A DNA stretch of 64,000 nucleotides from Streptococcus suis (GCF_017601095.1 NZ_JAGFUX010000003.1:186001-250000); one strand, 5' to 3'. Shown: positions 36,644 through 47,627, numbered from the stretch's first letter. Notes: generated by a model not told the origin, from the letters alone. Numbers and translations: made by a program.

Positions 36644-37457
36644 CCTTCTGAAATTCCTCATGTGCCAATTGAACCAACTGAGAAAGGTCGATCGTAGTCT
36701 CAAACTGGGCTGATTCTGATTTTTCAAGCAGGGCTAAAAATTCAATATTACCATGTCCGCCTTGAACTGGAGAAAAAGTCATGCCCTTGACTGAAAAACC
36801 TGTTGCAATAGCCATTGCAGTTACTTGCTCTAAGACCTTGAGATGGACAGCCTTGTCCTTGACAATGCCATTTTTCCCAATTGATTCCCTCCCGGCTTCA
36901 AATTGTGGTTTAACCAAGGTAACCACCTGACCCTTGTCTGCCAAAACGCCATGCAGAGCTGGCAAAATCAAGCTCAGGGAGATAAAGCTGACATCAATAG
37001 AAGCAAAGGTCGGTTGCTCTGCTTCAAAATCAGCTAACTCAGCATAGCGGAAATTATACTGTTCCATGCTGATAACCCGCTCATCCTGACGCAATTTCCA
37101 CGCCAGCTGATTGGTACCGACATCAACAGCATAGACCTGCTTGGCACCGGCCTGCAACATAACATCCGTAAATCCACCTGTCGAAGCTCCAATATCAATC
37201 GTCGTCTGCCCTTCAACTGATAATTCGAAAAACTCCAAGGCTTTCTCTAATTTGAGACCACCTCGGCTGACATACTTGAGTTTTTCGCCTTTGAGCTTAA
37301 GTTCAATTCCCTCGTCAATTTTCTCACCGGGTTTATCGTAGCGTTCGCCATTGATCACCGATACAACCAGTCCCGCCATAACACCACGTTTGGCCTGCTC
37401 CCGCGTCTCGAAAAGCCCCTGTTTATAAGCTAATACATCTACTCTTTCCTTAGCCAT
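36636..37457 (-). CDS. tlyA: TlyA family rRNA methyltransferase
   Basis: 273 residues. N-terminal S4 RNA-binding domain (1-65), then an FtsJ-like methyltransferase with SAM motif IDIGASTGGFTDV. TlyA enzymes 2'-O-methylate cytidines in rRNA; the old hemolysin label is not supported. Overlaps the ispA stop by 8 bases and argR by 8 bases, so it is tightly co-translated. Confidence 0.92.
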   Translation of the reverse strand: MAKERVDVLAYKQGLFETREQAKRGVMAGLVVSVINGERYDKPGEKIDEGIELKLKGEKLKYVSRGGLKLEKALEFFELSVEGQTTIDIGASTGGFTDVMLQAGAKQVYAVDVGTNQLAWKLRQDERVISMEQYNFRYAELADFEAEQPTFASIDVSFISLSLILPALHGVLADKGQVVTLVKPQFEAGRESIGKNGIVKDKAVHLKVLEQVTAMAIATGFSVKGMTFSPVQGGHGNIEFLALLEKSESAQFETTIDLSQLVQLAHEEFQKDE

Positions 37458-38322
37458 TGATTCGTAAACTTTCTATCAATTGATACACTTCTTGCCCCTT
37501 AAAGCCATTGTTTTCTTCTAATTCCTTAAAAATGGCCACAGCCTTATTCAATGAATCCTGAACAATGAATTTGGACTCTTCTAACCCTAACAGGCTTGGA
37601 TATGTTGCTTTTTCAGCCACCAAATCTTTCTGAGGCGTTTTGCCCAATTCGTCAAAATCTGCCGTTACATCTAAAATGTCATCTCGAACCTGGAAGGCAT
37701 GACCAATCAACATCCCAGCTTGCCACAAGGAACCAACTACAGAGCTTGGCTGCTGCGTGATAATCCCTGCTGCATGAAATGGAAAAGTCAAAAGACGACC
37801 TGTCTTATTTTCGTGAATTTTAATTAGGTCAAAAATTTCCAGTTCCTTTCCTTCACCTAGCATGTCCAGCATTTGACCACCGACCATCCCAAAGGTTCCA
37901 GATGCTAATGACAAGAGCTGGATCAATTCAAGTAAAACCTGGTTTGGCAAATCAGCCAGAGACAGGAGGCCAAAAGCGTCCAAAAAGAGGCTATCGCCTG
38001 CTAAAATAGCTGTCGCTTCGTCAAATTTCTTATGGTTAGTAAGTCGACCTCTCCGGTAATCATCATCATCCATAGCTGGTAAATCATCGTGAATCAGGCT
38101 TCCTGTGTGTATCATCTCTAAGGCAGCGGCCACTTGGTAGTGGGCTTGCTGTAGTTCGACCCCAAATCCTTCCACGATTTGAAGCAATAAGACCGGTCGA
38201 ATCCGCTTTCCACCACCATCAATCGAATACAAAATCGCATCAATCAATTCTTCTGAAACAATGGTTCCACGCTTGTAATAAAAATCGCGAATTTCCTGAT
38301 CAATCCGTTTCACTTCAACCAT
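37450..38322 (-). CDS. ispA: Farnesyl/geranyl diphosphate synthase
   Basis: 290 residues. First Asp-rich motif DDLPAMDDDD and second DDILDVTAD of short-chain prenyltransferases. Makes farnesyl diphosphate from IPP and DMAPP, which are supplied by the mevalonate pathway whose early genes lie at 27-31 kb. Start and xseB stop share one base. Confidence 0.93.
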   Translation of the reverse strand: MVEVKRIDQEIRDFYYKRGTIVSEELIDAILYSIDGGGKRIRPVLLLQIVEGFGVELQQAHYQVAAALEMIHTGSLIHDDLPAMDDDDYRRGRLTNHKKFDEATAILAGDSLFLDAFGLLSLADLPNQVLLELIQLLSLASGTFGMVGGQMLDMLGEGKELEIFDLIKIHENKTGRLLTFPFHAAGIITQQPSSVVGSLWQAGMLIGHAFQVRDDILDVTADFDELGKTPQKDLVAEKATYPSLLGLEESKFIVQDSLNKAVAIFKELEENNGFKGQEVYQLIESLRING

Positions 38323-38537
38323 TAGTTCATCTCCGCTTCACTGCCATCTGCCTGCATAACCTTGACCAAGGTCTTTTCAGCTTCCGCCAGTGTCTTTTGC
38401 AGGTCTTTAGACAGAATCATTCCTTTTTGAAACTCGGCAAGCGCCTCTTCCAAGGCTACATCCCCACGCTCCAATTTGGTTACAATTCCTTCTAATTCAG
38501 CTAAATTTTCTTCAAATGTTTTTGTCTTTTTGGACAT
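38322..38537 (-). CDS. xseB: Exodeoxyribonuclease VII small subunit
   Basis: 71 residues, nearly all helical, with [16 protein letters not shown] and [12 protein letters not shown] of the XseB family. Binds XseA to form exonuclease VII. Overlaps the 3' end of xseA by 26 bases and touches ispA. Confidence 0.95.
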   Translation of the reverse strand: MSKKTKTFEENLAELEGIVTKLERGDVALEEALAEFQKGMILSKDLQKTLAEAEKTLVKVMQADGSEAEMN

Positions 38538-39855
38538 GATTTACCTCCACATCAAGTTGACCATCCTTCATCTGAATGGTTAGGTGTTCACCCTTTTGTA
38601 TCGTTTCCACACTATCTAAAACCCGACCATCTTGTAAAAGCATGGCATAGCCACGGGCCACAATGCGACTGGTATCGAGAGTGGTCAAGGTTTCCATAAG
38701 TTTATCTGCTTTTGCCACCTTATTATCATATATATTGGCCATATTGCTCTTCAGTAGGCGTTGCTGCTGGATAATTCTTTCTTGAAAACTCTCAATTTTT
38801 CGGCCAAAATGTAAGCCTTGTAGGCGTTGATCGAGTAACAAACTAGCCTGTTTCTGCTGGCTGTATACTTCATTCGTCCGTGTCTGCAACTGATTGGTCA
38901 AGCGGTCTAATTTTTGTAAATATCCATCGTATAAGCGTTCTGGCTGCCGAAACATGACCGACTGGCTAATTTTCTCAACCTGCCCTCTCAGAAATTTCAA
39001 GCGATTGGTCATGGCCTGATAGGCTCGATTTTCCTGCTGATTGAAATAACCCAGCAAATCTGCCTTGGTCACAGGGGTCGCCAATTCTGCTGCAGCTGTC
39101 GGAGTGGCTGCCCTGCGGTCTGCCACAAAGTCTGCCAGAGTCGTATCCGTTTCGTGACCTACACTGGAAATGATAGGAATATGTGATTCAAAAATAGCCC
39201 GAACCACTATTTCCTCATTGAAAGCCCACAGGTCTTCTATAGATCCGCCACCACGACCGACGATGAGAACATCTAAATCTTCACGCTCATTGGCTTTTTG
39301 GATATTGGCCGCTACTTCCTGAGCAGCCCCATCTCCTTGAACCTTGGTCGGATAGAGGATAATTTCCACACCAGGAAAGCGGCGGCTAACCGTTGTAATA
39401 ATATCCTGAATAACAGCTCCGCTTGGGCTGGTAATGACACCGATTTTCTTAGTAAAGCGAGGCAGTTCCTGCTTGAATTCTTGTTTAAACAAGCCTTCCT
39501 GGGTCAAAATTTGTTTGAGTTGTTCAAACTTGATGGCCAAGGCACCAATCCCATCCGGCTCTGCTTTTTCAATGACGATGGAATAGGACCCACTTGGTTC
39601 ATAGAGCTGAACACGGCCGACGGCATTGATCTTCATCCCTTCTTCCAGTTCAAATCCTAGCTGTTTATAGACACCAGCCCACATGGTGGCCTGAATGACA
39701 GCCTTATCGTCCTTGAGCGAAAAATACTGATGACTTGGTCGCTTACGGAAGTTGGACACTTGACCAGTCAAGTAAACACTTTCCAAATAGGGATCTCGAT
39801 CAAATTTTAATTTTAAATACTTGGTCAGATGGCTAACCGACAAATATTCAACCAT
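38512..39855 (-). CDS. xseA: Exodeoxyribonuclease VII large subunit
   Basis: 447 residues from the ATG at 39855, with AAGGAG upstream; a GTG six bases earlier is less likely. N-terminal OB fold, catalytic core with [14 protein letters not shown], and a coiled-coil C-terminus that binds XseB. Digests single-stranded DNA in both directions. First gene of the run to recN. Confidence 0.95.
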   Translation of the reverse strand: MVEYLSVSHLTKYLKLKFDRDPYLESVYLTGQVSNFRKRPSHQYFSLKDDKAVIQATMWAGVYKQLGFELEEGMKINAVGRVQLYEPSGSYSIVIEKAEPDGIGALAIKFEQLKQILTQEGLFKQEFKQELPRFTKKIGVITSPSGAVIQDIITTVSRRFPGVEIILYPTKVQGDGAAQEVAANIQKANEREDLDVLIVGRGGGSIEDLWAFNEEIVVRAIFESHIPIISSVGHETDTTLADFVADRRAATPTAAAELATPVTKADLLGYFNQQENRAYQAMTNRLKFLRGQVEKISQSVMFRQPERLYDGYLQKLDRLTNQLQTRTNEVYSQQKQASLLLDQRLQGLHFGRKIESFQERIIQQQRLLKSNMANIYDNKVAKADKLMETLTTLDTSRIVARGYAMLLQDGRVLDSVETIQKGEHLTIQMKDGQLDVEVNHVQKDKNI

Positions 39856-40002
39856 GCCCACTCCTTCTATACTATATCCCTACTATTATATCAAAATTTC
39901 CCTCTAATTTCCTCTTTGAAAAAACGGCTTTTTCTGATTAAAATTACTGTAAATTTTTCCGATTTACTATATAATATTGTCAAGGACTTCAAGGAGAAAG
40001 AT

Positions 40003-40911
40003 ATGAAATTAGATGATCTGAGACAAAGTAAAAACATAGAAGATCGCCGAGGGCAATCCAGTTCTGGTATGAACTATCGACAGGCAAGTGGCGGTAGCAA
40101 CCTTCTCTTTAGCCTCCTCTTCTCAAGACTAGGCTGGAAGGGTAAAATAGTATTGATTCTGGTCTTTCTGCTTTTTGGTGGTATGTCTGGCTTGGGAAAT
40201 CTCTTACCTGGATCGACTTCCTATAACCAATACCAGTCCAGTCAGGTAACGACCTCTGGCACCAATATCTCCGACCAAGATGCCATTTTCATGAGTAAGG
40301 TCCTGGGCTCAACTGAAGACTTTTGGACACAAGAATTTGCCAATAATGGCTATACATATAACGCTCCAACCCTGGTCTTCTACTCCGATCAGACCCAAAC
40401 TGGATGCGGAATCGGGTCTTCTCAAGCAGGTCCCTTCTACTGTTCTGCAGATCAAAAGATCTATATTGATACGACCTTTTATCAAGAATTGTCCAACCGC
40501 TACAATGCCGCAGGCGACTTTGCTATGGCATACGTTATTGCTCACGAAGTTGGACACCATGTTCAGAACGAATTGGGAATCCTTGGCGCCTATCATCAAA
40601 AACGCACCCAGTTATCAGACAAGGAAGGGAATGCCCTCAACGTTCGTTTGGAACTACAAGCGGACTACTACGCTGGAGCATGGGCCAAATACGTGGAGGG
40701 GCAGGGTTTCTTAGAAGTCGGAGACATCGAAGAGGCCATGAATGCAGCCCATGCTGTTGGAGACGATACGCTCCAGCAAGAAGCTTACGGTCGTACCGTA
40801 CCAGATAGTTTCACACATGGGACCTCAGCCCAACGTAAAAAATGGTTTGACCTTGGCTACACACACGGTGACTTAGCACACGGAGATACCTTCTCCGTTT
40901 CCAATCCATAA
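40003..40911 (+). CDS. Neutral zinc metallopeptidase (YpfJ/KPN_02809 family)
   Basis: 302 residues from the ATG at 40003 (AAGGAG at 39991); the frame runs upstream but without a site. A short cytosolic part (MKLDDLRQSKN), a membrane helix at about 45-65, then a zinc peptidase domain with IAHEVGHHVQ and the downstream Glu in ELQADYYAGAW. Two cysteines in TGCGIGS and FYCSAD could pair. The catalytic domain faces outside. Substrate unknown. TATAAT at 39970-39975 is the likely -10. Confidence 0.9.
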   Translation: MKLDDLRQSKNIEDRRGQSSSGMNYRQASGGSNLLFSLLFSRLGWKGKIVLILVFLLFGGMSGLGNLLPGSTSYNQYQSSQVTTSGTNISDQDAIFMSKVLGSTEDFWTQEFANNGYTYNAPTLVFYSDQTQTGCGIGSSQAGPFYCSADQKIYIDTTFYQELSNRYNAAGDFAMAYVIAHEVGHHVQNELGILGAYHQKRTQLSDKEGNALNVRLELQADYYAGAWAKYVEGQGFLEVGDIEEAMNAAHAVGDDTLQQEAYGRTVPDSFTHGTSAQRKKWFDLGYTHGDLAHGDTFSVSNP

Positions 40912-40918
40912 AAAATCA

Positions 40919-40946
40919 ATCCCCAGTCCAATGACTGGGGATTTTC
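40919..40946 (+). terminator. Terminator of the metallopeptidase gene
   Basis: ATCCCCAGTC-caat-GACTGGGGAT followed by TTTCTGTTT, 8 bases after the stop. Confidence 0.9.
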
Positions 40947-40982
40947 TGTTTCAGCTTCTAGGGAAGCACTAACTGAACTCAC

Positions 40983-41837
40983 CTATTTTAATTTTCCACT
41001 TCTGACACATGCTTCATAGGTCTGCTCCATAAGCATGGTAATGGTCATAGGGCCAACTCCGCCCGGAACAGGGGTAATGTAGCTAGCAACTTCTGCCACT
41101 TCATCATACTTGACATCCCCGATCAGCTTGCCATTTTCATCACGATTCATACCCACATCAATCACGACTGCACCTGGCTTGATGAAATCCTTGGTCACAA
41201 AATGTCCACGGCCAATAGCAACGACTAAAATATCCGCCTGATGAGCCAGTTCTGCCAGATTTCTAGTCCGTGAATGGGCAATGGTTACCGTCGCATTAGC
41301 ATCCAGCAGAAGCTGGGCCATGGGTTTTCCAACGATATTGGAACGGCCGATGACAAGAGCTGACTTACCCTCTAGATCAATCTGGTATTCCTTGAACATC
41401 TCCATAATTCCTGCTGGAGTTGACGGAATCATGACCGGATGGCCTGACCAGAATTTACCCATATTAGTCGGGTGGAAACCATCCACATCCTTGTCTGGAT
41501 CAATAGCCAACAAAACTTTTTCTTCGCTGATGTGGGCAGGTAGAGGTAACTGCACCAAAATACCATGCCATTCCTCAGATTGATTGTAGCCTTCGATTAA
41601 TTCCAACAATTCAGCTTCTGAAATGGTATCCGCTACTCGCACCACCTCACTCTTAAAACCTGCTGCAAGGGCTGACCGTTCTTTATTGCGGACATAGACC
41701 TGACTAGCAGGGTCTTCACCCACCAAAATAACGACCAGTCCTGGCACCAAGCCTTTCTCCTCTTTTAATTGAGCTGTTTTTTCTGCCAAGGTATCCTGCA
41801 TTTTTGCGGCCAATGCTTTTCCATCAATCACAACCAT
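40983..41837 (-). CDS. folD: Methylenetetrahydrofolate dehydrogenase/cyclohydrolase
   Basis: 284 residues from the ATG at 41837; this matches the normal FolD length better than the more upstream in-frame start. Signatures: YVRNKERSA, catalytic-Lys region, NAD(P) motif [14 protein letters not shown] and a C-terminal [11 protein letters not shown]. Interconverts 5,10-methylene- and 10-formyl-tetrahydrofolate. Monocistronic. Confidence 0.96.
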   Translation of the reverse strand: MVVIDGKALAAKMQDTLAEKTAQLKEEKGLVPGLVVILVGEDPASQVYVRNKERSALAAGFKSEVVRVADTISEAELLELIEGYNQSEEWHGILVQLPLPAHISEEKVLLAIDPDKDVDGFHPTNMGKFWSGHPVMIPSTPAGIMEMFKEYQIDLEGKSALVIGRSNIVGKPMAQLLLDANATVTIAHSRTRNLAELAHQADILVVAIGRGHFVTKDFIKPGAVVIDVGMNRDENGKLIGDVKYDEVAEVASYITPVPGGVGPMTITMLMEQTYEACVRSGKLK

Positions 41838-41926
41838 CTCTTGAATTCTCCTTACTTTTTTCTTCATTATACCTTATTTTTCCCTTTTTTGATTCACTTT
41901 CTCCCCAAATTCATACAATAACACAA

Positions 41927-41949
41927 AAAACTCCGAACAATGTCGGAGT
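41927..41949 (-). terminator. Terminator of the amino-acid ABC genes
   Basis: Minus strand AACTCCGA-cattgt-TCGGAGTTTTTTG, a few bases after the ATPase stop codon. Confidence 0.88.
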
Positions 41950-41953
41950 TATC

Positions 41954-42688
41954 CTACAAGACTTTAGATAAGAAATCCTTGGTCCTTTCCTCTTTGGTGT
42001 GTTCGAATACTTCTTCTGGTGTGCCATCTTCAACAATGACACCTCCATCCATGAAAAGTACTCGATCCGCTACCTCACGTGCAAAGCCCATCTCATGGGT
42101 TACGATGACCATGGTCATCCCAGACTTGGCCAAGTCCTGCATTACCGCGAGAACCTCACCAACCATCTCAGGGTCAAGGGCAGAGGTCGGCTCATCAAAG
42201 AGCAAGACATCTGGATCCATAGCCAAACCACGGGCAATGGCAATCCGCTGCTGCTGACCACCTGAAAGGCTTTGTGGATAGGCTTGTGCCTTATCTGGCA
42301 GACCAACCTTTTCAAGCAATTCCTTGGCCTTGGCTTCAGCTTCTGCCTTTGCTATGCCCTTTGTCTTAATGGGAGACAGGGTAATATTTTCCAAAACGGT
42401 CATATTTGGGAAAAGGTTAAATTGCTGGAAAACCATGCCCATTTTTTCACGCATCTTGAAAATATCATTTGATTTATCCGTAATATCAACCCCTTCAAAA
42501 GTCACCGTTCCCTTGGTCGGAACTTCCAAGAGATTCATGGTACGCAAGAATGTTGATTTTCCGGATCCAGAAGGTCCGATAATGACAACCACTTGGCCTT
42601 GTTGGATATCCAAGTCAATGCCTTTTAAAACTTCATTTTTTCCGAAATACTTATGCAAATTTCTGATTGAGATAATGGCATTAGTCAT
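41954..42688 (-). CDS. Polar amino acid ABC transporter ATP-binding protein
   Basis: 244 residues. Walker [10 protein letters not shown], signature [16 protein letters not shown], Walker [16 protein letters not shown]. Closely resembles GlnQ-type ATPases of polar amino acid importers. Overlaps the permease gene by 8 bases. Substrate cannot be told from the ATPase. Confidence 0.93.
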   Translation of the reverse strand: MTNAIISIRNLHKYFGKNEVLKGIDLDIQQGQVVVIIGPSGSGKSTFLRTMNLLEVPTKGTVTFEGVDITDKSNDIFKMREKMGMVFQQFNLFPNMTVLENITLSPIKTKGIAKAEAEAKAKELLEKVGLPDKAQAYPQSLSGGQQQRIAIARGLAMDPDVLLFDEPTSALDPEMVGEVLAVMQDLAKSGMTMVIVTHEMGFAREVADRVLFMDGGVIVEDGTPEEVFEHTKEERTKDFLSKVL

Positions 42689-43370
42689 GGCCCTGACCTC
42701 CCTTGTTTAATTTCTTCTCAAAGCGTGTGATGGCGAATGTCAAAATACTGGTCATCATCAAGTAATAAGCTGCAGCAACAAAGTATGGCTCTCTAGTCAG
42801 ATAGGTCATGGTTGCAACAGAACCTGCACCATTCCACAACTCAATTACTCCTATTGTAGCCAAAAGTGAACTGTCCTTGACAATGGTTACAAACTCATTT
42901 CCCAAAGCTGGAAGTATGTTTTTAATGGCCTGAGGCATAATGACATAGCGCATGGCCTGAACCGGACGAATCCCTAGCGAGTAGGCTGCTTCAAGCTGAC
43001 CTTTTGGAACAGCATTGATCCCTGCCCGAATAGTCTCTGAGACATAGGCACCAGAGTTCATCGACAGAATCACAATCCCTGGAATCAAACGCGTCAAGTC
43101 AACTGATAACACTCCCAATTGAAAGGTTGGCGCAGACAGGTGCATCATCGAAAAAGCAAGCATAATCTGCACTAACATGGGTGTTCCACGGAAAATCCAT
43201 ACGTACAGATTTGCAAACCAAACCAAGACCTTCCACTTGCTACGCTGAGCCAAGGCCAAAAGAAGCCCTAGAATACTCCCGAAAAAGACAACAAAGAAGG
43301 CAATAATAATGGTTACTAAGGCTCCGTAATTAAAATAGCCTAAATATTTTGAAAGAAAAGAAAAATCCAT
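42681..43370 (-). CDS. Polar amino acid ABC transporter permease
   Basis: 229 residues with about five membrane helices and the EAA loop near [22 protein letters not shown], typical of HisM/GlnP permeases. No fused or neighbouring solute-binding domain is present, so the binding protein must be encoded elsewhere. Pairs with the downstream ATPase. Confidence 0.92.
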   Translation of the reverse strand: MDFSFLSKYLGYFNYGALVTIIIAFFVVFFGSILGLLLALAQRSKWKVLVWFANLYVWIFRGTPMLVQIMLAFSMMHLSAPTFQLGVLSVDLTRLIPGIVILSMNSGAYVSETIRAGINAVPKGQLEAAYSLGIRPVQAMRYVIMPQAIKNILPALGNEFVTIVKDSSLLATIGVIELWNGAGSVATMTYLTREPYFVAAAYYLMMTSILTFAITRFEKKLNKGGQGHD

Positions 43371-43449
43371 TTACATACTCCTAATCAATGATTTTCATAA
43401 TTATACCATGATGTGTATAAAAATTCAAATATAACGAAAAAATATTCAG

Positions 43450-43475
43450 AAAAAAAGCGCTTAGTCAGCGCCTTA
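43450..43475 (-). terminator. Terminator of the DUF1797 gene
   Basis: Minus strand GGCGCT-gacta-AGCGC followed by a T-run. Confidence 0.8.
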
Positions 43476-43484
43476 TTTTCTCTC

Positions 43485-43715
43485 CTAATAAAGAAGTTCG
43501 TAAATTTCCATTGCAATCAAATCAATGCTATCAAAAGTATAGGTTTCTCTTGCAGCAACGTCTCTCAATGTAAAGACAGCACCATTGACTTCATCATTAC
43601 TATATGCAACCTCAGCCACAACAACACCCTCACGTTCAAAGTTGCGTTTCAAGGTTCCGCCATCACTGGCCATGGCCTGTAAACGGCTAATGATTCTCAC
43701 CAAATGTGATTCCAT
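43485..43715 (-). CDS. DUF1797 (YkuJ-like) family protein
   Basis: 76 residues, small soluble alpha/beta protein whose sequence (ISRLQAMASDGGTLKRNFE... and a C-terminal DSIDLIAMEIYELL) fits the DUF1797 family. Function unknown. Has its own promoter and terminator, so it is monocistronic. Confidence 0.85.
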   Translation of the reverse strand: MESHLVRIISRLQAMASDGGTLKRNFEREGVVVAEVAYSNDEVNGAVFTLRDVAARETYTFDSIDLIAMEIYELLY

Positions 43716-43745
43716 AAAATGTCTCCTAATTCTTAGTATAGGTAT

Positions 43746-43773
43746 ATTTTACCACAATTTTGATAATTTGTAA
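43746..43773 (-). promoter_or_regulatory. Promoter of the DUF1797 gene
   Basis: Minus strand TTACAA (43773-43768), 16-bp spacer, TAAAAT (43751-43746). Confidence 0.6.
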
Positions 43774-43965
43774 GTATTTTAGCTAGAGAATCCCCTATTT
43801 TCCTTCTTTTTCTATTGCTTGATTTCTTGATAAAATGCAAGGAAAAAGGAGTTTCGCATAAAAAGACCTATTTTGTCAAATTAATTCACTCACTGCGTCC
43901 AAAAATGGGACAGGTATTGCCCCAAAACGAAACTTATATAAAGAGATATGGAAGATAGCAGATTC

Positions 43966-44019
43966 TTGCATTTTAATGGAAACTTGATATAATTGACTTA
44001 TATTTGACCTTTATTGACT
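43966..44019 (+). promoter_or_regulatory. clpE promoter with CtsR operator heptads
   Basis: TTGCAT (43966-43971), 16-bp spacer, extended -10 ending 43993. Heptads ATTGACT (43992-43998), TTTGACC (44003-44009) and ATTGACT (44013-44019) follow in direct repeat. The last two with a 3-bp gap fit the reverse complement of the CtsR box RGTCAAA-NAN-RGTCAAA. Binding here would cover the transcription start. The rest of the 43774-43965 gap shows nothing recognisable. Confidence 0.8.
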
Positions 44020-44056
44020 AATCCTTTTGGTCAGAAAACAGAAAAGAGGGAACCAT

Positions 44057-46291
44057 ATGCTTTGCCATAACTGTAAAATCAATGACGCAACCATCCATCT
44101 CTATACCAACCTAAACGGAAAACAACAACAGGTTGACCTCTGCCACAACTGCTATCAAATCATGAAAACGGATCCGAATAATGCCATTTTGAAAGGGCTT
44201 GGTGATTTAACCAACCCCAACAATATGGATCCCTTCAGCGAGTTTTTCAATCATCTTGGAGGCTATCCAGGTCAAACACCAGCAGGGAAGGCACGAAGCC
44301 AAACACCTCCTACGCAATCAGGTGGAGGCAACAATGGCAATGGTGGTCATCAGCAACCACCGCAAAAGCCAAACGGTTTATTAGAAGAATTTGGTATCAA
44401 TGTCACAGAAATTGCCCGACGTGGTGATATTGATCCTGTCATTGGTCGCGATCAAGAAATTCGACGAGTGATCGAAATTCTCAACCGCCGTACCAAGAAC
44501 AATCCAGTTCTCATTGGCGAACCAGGTGTTGGTAAAACCGCTGTCGTTGAAGGGTTAGCTCAAAAAATTGTCGACGGCGATGTCCCACAAAAATTGCAAG
44601 GTAAGGAAGTCATCCGACTTGATGTTGTTAGCCTTGTCCAAGGAACTGGAATCCGTGGTCAGTTTGAAGAACGCATGCAAAAACTCATGGAAGAAATCCG
44701 CAATCGCCGCGAGATTATTCTCTTCATTGATGAGATCCATGAAATTGTCGGTGCTGGATCTGCTGGTGACGGCAACATGGATGCTGGCAATATCCTCAAA
44801 CCAGCACTTGCTCGTGGGGAAATGCAACTGGTCGGTGCAACAACGCTCAATGAATACCGGATTATTGAAAAGGATGCTGCCTTAGAACGACGTATGCAGC
44901 CAGTAAAGGTTGATGAGCCGAGTGTGGAGGAAACTATTACCATTCTCAAGGGTATTCAGAGCAAGTACCAAGACTACCATCATGTCAAATACACGGATGC
45001 TGCAATCGAGGCGGCTGCAGTTCTCTCGAACCGTTACATTCAGGACCGCTTCTTACCAGATAAGGCTATTGACCTCTTGGATGAGGCGGGCTCTAAGATG
45101 AACTTGACCCTCAACTTTGTAGATCCCAAAGAAATTGATCAACGCTTGATCGATGCTGAAAATCGTAAGGCACAAGCTACCCGCGATGAAGACTATGAAA
45201 AGGCAGCCTACTTCCGTGATCAAATTGCCAAATACAAGGAAATGCAAAAGGCAACCTTGAGCGAAGAAGACACACCACTCATTACTGAAAAAGAAATCGA
45301 AGCCATTGTCGAGCAGAAAACCAACATCCCAGTTGGTGACCTCAAGGAAAAAGAACAATCCCAACTCATTAACCTAGCTAGTGACCTTAAAGCTCATGTC
45401 ATCGGACAGGATGACGCAGTGGATAAGATTGCCAAGGCCATTCGCCGCAACCGTGTCGGGCTAGGGGCACCAAATCGTCCAATCGGCTCCTTCCTCTTTG
45501 TCGGACCAACAGGTGTCGGAAAAACCGAACTCTCCAAGCAGTTGGCCATTGAACTCTTTGGATCAGCTGATAGCATGATCCGTTTCGATATGTCGGAGTA
45601 CATGGAGAAACATGCTGTAGCCAAGCTAGTCGGTGCTCCTCCAGGATATGTGGGCTATGAAGAAGCCGGTCAACTCACTGAAAAAGTCCGCCGCAATCCT
45701 TATTCTCTCATCTTGCTCGATGAGGTTGAAAAAGCCCATCCTGATGTTATGCATATGTTTCTTCAGGTTCTAGACGATGGTCGCTTGACAGATGGACAAG
45801 GTCGAACTGTCAGCTTTAAGGACACCATCATCATCATGACGTCAAATGCTGGTACTGGAAAAGTGGAAGCCAGCGTCGGATTTGGTGCAGCCATGGAAGG
45901 CCGAACCCAATCTGTCCTTGACCAACTCGGCAATTTCTTTAGTCCCGAATTTATGAACCGCTTTGACGGTATCATTGAATTCCAGCCACTCAGCAAGGAA
46001 AACTTACTCGAAATCGTCAGCCTCATGCTAGATGACGTTAACAAACGCTTGTCTAACAACTGCATTAGTCTGCATGTAACAGACAAGGTCAAAGAAAAGC
46101 TGGTTGATTTGGGTTATGATCCAAAAATGGGAGCTCGTCCACTCCGCAGAACCATTCAAGATCAGATTGAGGATGCCATTACGGATTTCTATCTGGAGTA
46201 TCCGCAAGAAAAAGAATTACGTGCTATCATGAATCCTAAAGGAGACATCATCATCAAAGCCAATCAGAAAAAAGCAGATCAGCCTACTTAA
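44057..46291 (+). CDS. clpE: ATP-dependent Clp protease ATP-binding subunit ClpE
   Basis: 744 residues from the ATG at 44057 with GAGGGA upstream. N-terminal zinc finger of two CHNC pairs distinguishes ClpE from ClpC. First AAA+ module with GEPGVGKT, a UVR-like coil ([14 protein letters not shown]), second AAA+ with GPTGVGKT, and a C-terminal ClpB-D2 domain. Unfolds damaged proteins for ClpP under heat stress and is controlled by CtsR. Confidence 0.96.
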   Translation: MLCHNCKINDATIHLYTNLNGKQQQVDLCHNCYQIMKTDPNNAILKGLGDLTNPNNMDPFSEFFNHLGGYPGQTPAGKARSQTPPTQSGGGNNGNGGHQQPPQKPNGLLEEFGINVTEIARRGDIDPVIGRDQEIRRVIEILNRRTKNNPVLIGEPGVGKTAVVEGLAQKIVDGDVPQKLQGKEVIRLDVVSLVQGTGIRGQFEERMQKLMEEIRNRREIILFIDEIHEIVGAGSAGDGNMDAGNILKPALARGEMQLVGATTLNEYRIIEKDAALERRMQPVKVDEPSVEETITILKGIQSKYQDYHHVKYTDAAIEAAAVLSNRYIQDRFLPDKAIDLLDEAGSKMNLTLNFVDPKEIDQRLIDAENRKAQATRDEDYEKAAYFRDQIAKYKEMQKATLSEEDTPLITEKEIEAIVEQKTNIPVGDLKEKEQSQLINLASDLKAHVIGQDDAVDKIAKAIRRNRVGLGAPNRPIGSFLFVGPTGVGKTELSKQLAIELFGSADSMIRFDMSEYMEKHAVAKLVGAPPGYVGYEEAGQLTEKVRRNPYSLILLDEVEKAHPDVMHMFLQVLDDGRLTDGQGRTVSFKDTIIIMTSNAGTGKVEASVGFGAAMEGRTQSVLDQLGNFFSPEFMNRFDGIIEFQPLSKENLLEIVSLMLDDVNKRLSNNCISLHVTDKVKEKLVDLGYDPKMGARPLRRTIQDQIEDAITDFYLEYPQEKELRAIMNPKGDIIIKANQKKADQPT

Positions 46292-46306
46292 TAACTCCCC
46301 ACTAAA

Positions 46307-46346
46307 AACAACACTCCCTTAACATCCTGTTGGGAGTTGTTCTTGT
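46307..46346 (+). terminator. Terminator of clpE
   Basis: AACAACACTCCC...GGGAGTTGTTCTT stem 15 bases after the stop. The following stretch to 46804 has no gene I can support, only A/T-rich sequence and a -10 (TATAAT, 46745-46750) for the NUDIX gene. Confidence 0.75.
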
Positions 46347-46804
46347 AAAAGGAAATCCTCTCGAGAAGTGAGTTTGAAAAAATAGATTATTCCCATGTCC
46401 AAGTTCATTGATAGACGACCTGACTTTGCCAAATCGTCTAAAATTTCCATGACTATCCCATACACGAATAATTTCTGTCTTTTTGGGAATTTTTAGCAAT
46501 CCGTCAATATGTCATTTTCAAAGTTTCCTCAAACTAATGATTGTATATTTTGAAACTGATTTAATCATCAATGACTTTTCAAAGATTGAAAAATATTCAC
46601 TACTCAACCTGATAATATAACCTTTTGTACTCAGATAGAATGATGAAAAATTTTCTCTCAAACAATCATTCACTTGCTCATATTTTTAAGCTAAAATATG
46701 ACAATCCTTAATGCTTTTCGGAAGGAAAAATCATAAAAACATGGTATAATGACAGAAAAAAGTAGGAAAAATTTAGAAAATTGTGACAGATGGAGGCAAC
46801 AAAC

Positions 46805-47263
46805 ATGGACCAGGCAACATTCGGAGTCAAAGAAGAAAATGTAACCTATACCAACCGATATGGAGTGTACGCTGTGATTTCTAATCCTGAAAAGACGCAT
46901 ATTATCCTGGTCCAAGCCCCAAATGGCGCCTGGTTTTTGCCTGGCGGAGAGATTGAAGAAGGGGAAAATCACCTGACCGCATTGGAAAGAGAACTGATAG
47001 AAGAGCTTGGCTTCACCGCAACAATCGGCCAGTATTACGGCCAAGCTGACGAATATTTTTACTCTAGTCACCGCGATACTTACTACTACAATCCAGCCTA
47101 TATCTACCAAGTCTTGGATTACCAAGAAGTCGGCAAGCCCTTAGAAGATTTTAATCATCTTGCCTGGTTCCCAGTGGAAGAAGCCATCCAACTGCTCAAA
47201 CGTGGCAGTCATAAGTGGGGAATCGAGCAATGGAAAATCGGTCAAGCCGCAAAGAAAGACTAG
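46805..47263 (+). CDS. NUDIX hydrolase
   Basis: 152 residues from the ATG at 46805, placed by GGAGG eight bases upstream. NUDIX box GGEIEEG...RELIEELGF (residues about 48-71) is complete, so it should hydrolyse a nucleoside diphosphate linked to another group. Substrate class not predictable; cytosolic. Followed at 51 bases by the DUF1827 gene. Confidence 0.9.
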   Translation: MDQATFGVKEENVTYTNRYGVYAVISNPEKTHIILVQAPNGAWFLPGGEIEEGENHLTALERELIEELGFTATIGQYYGQADEYFYSSHRDTYYYNPAYIYQVLDYQEVGKPLEDFNHLAWFPVEEAIQLLKRGSHKWGIEQWKIGQAAKKD

Positions 47264-47314
47264 AAAATTCACATCAAGAATGCTATAATAAAGCAAAAGG
47301 ATAGGAGGTCATGC

Positions 47315-47620
47315 ATGAAAATTATCAATACGACCAATAGTCACGCCCAACTGGTACAAAGTCAACTCGCCAATACCGATGCCTTCCTAGTTGAAACCTA
47401 TTCAGCTGGAAATACGGATGTGATTTTTACACAGGCACCCCGCCACTATGAATTGCTGATTAGCAACAAATACCGTGCTGTCCAACAATCTGAGATTGAG
47501 AAGATTCGTGATTTCTTCCTCCATCGCAAAATTGACGAACGGACCATCAACAAGGCGGCTATTCGTACGATTCACACCGATAGACTAATTGAAATGTCTA
47601 TCCCTATTGTCACTGAATAA
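47315..47620 (+). CDS. DUF1827 family protein
   Basis: 101 residues starting MKIINTTNSHAQ, matching the DUF1827 family restricted to lactic cocci. No signal or membrane segment. AGGAGG precedes the ATG. Function unknown; it lies downstream of the NUDIX gene on the same strand. Confidence 0.85.
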   Translation: MKIINTTNSHAQLVQSQLANTDAFLVETYSAGNTDVIFTQAPRHYELLISNKYRAVQQSEIEKIRDFFLHRKIDERTINKAAIRTIHTDRLIEMSIPIVTE

Positions 47621-47627
47621 ACAACTA

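Noticed and set aside
36636-37457. Hemolysin, the historical label for TlyA
   Set aside because: The S4 plus FtsJ methyltransferase architecture supports rRNA methylation; no pore-forming feature is visible.
34555-39855. Single operon from xseA through recN and on to YpmS
   Set aside because: A terminator follows recN and DegV has its own ribosome site after a gap, so the run is better split at 34.5 kb.
46302-46499. Minus-strand frame of 65 codons after clpE, possibly a transposase remnant
   Set aside because: It begins within the clpE terminator area and I could not match it to any transposase family.
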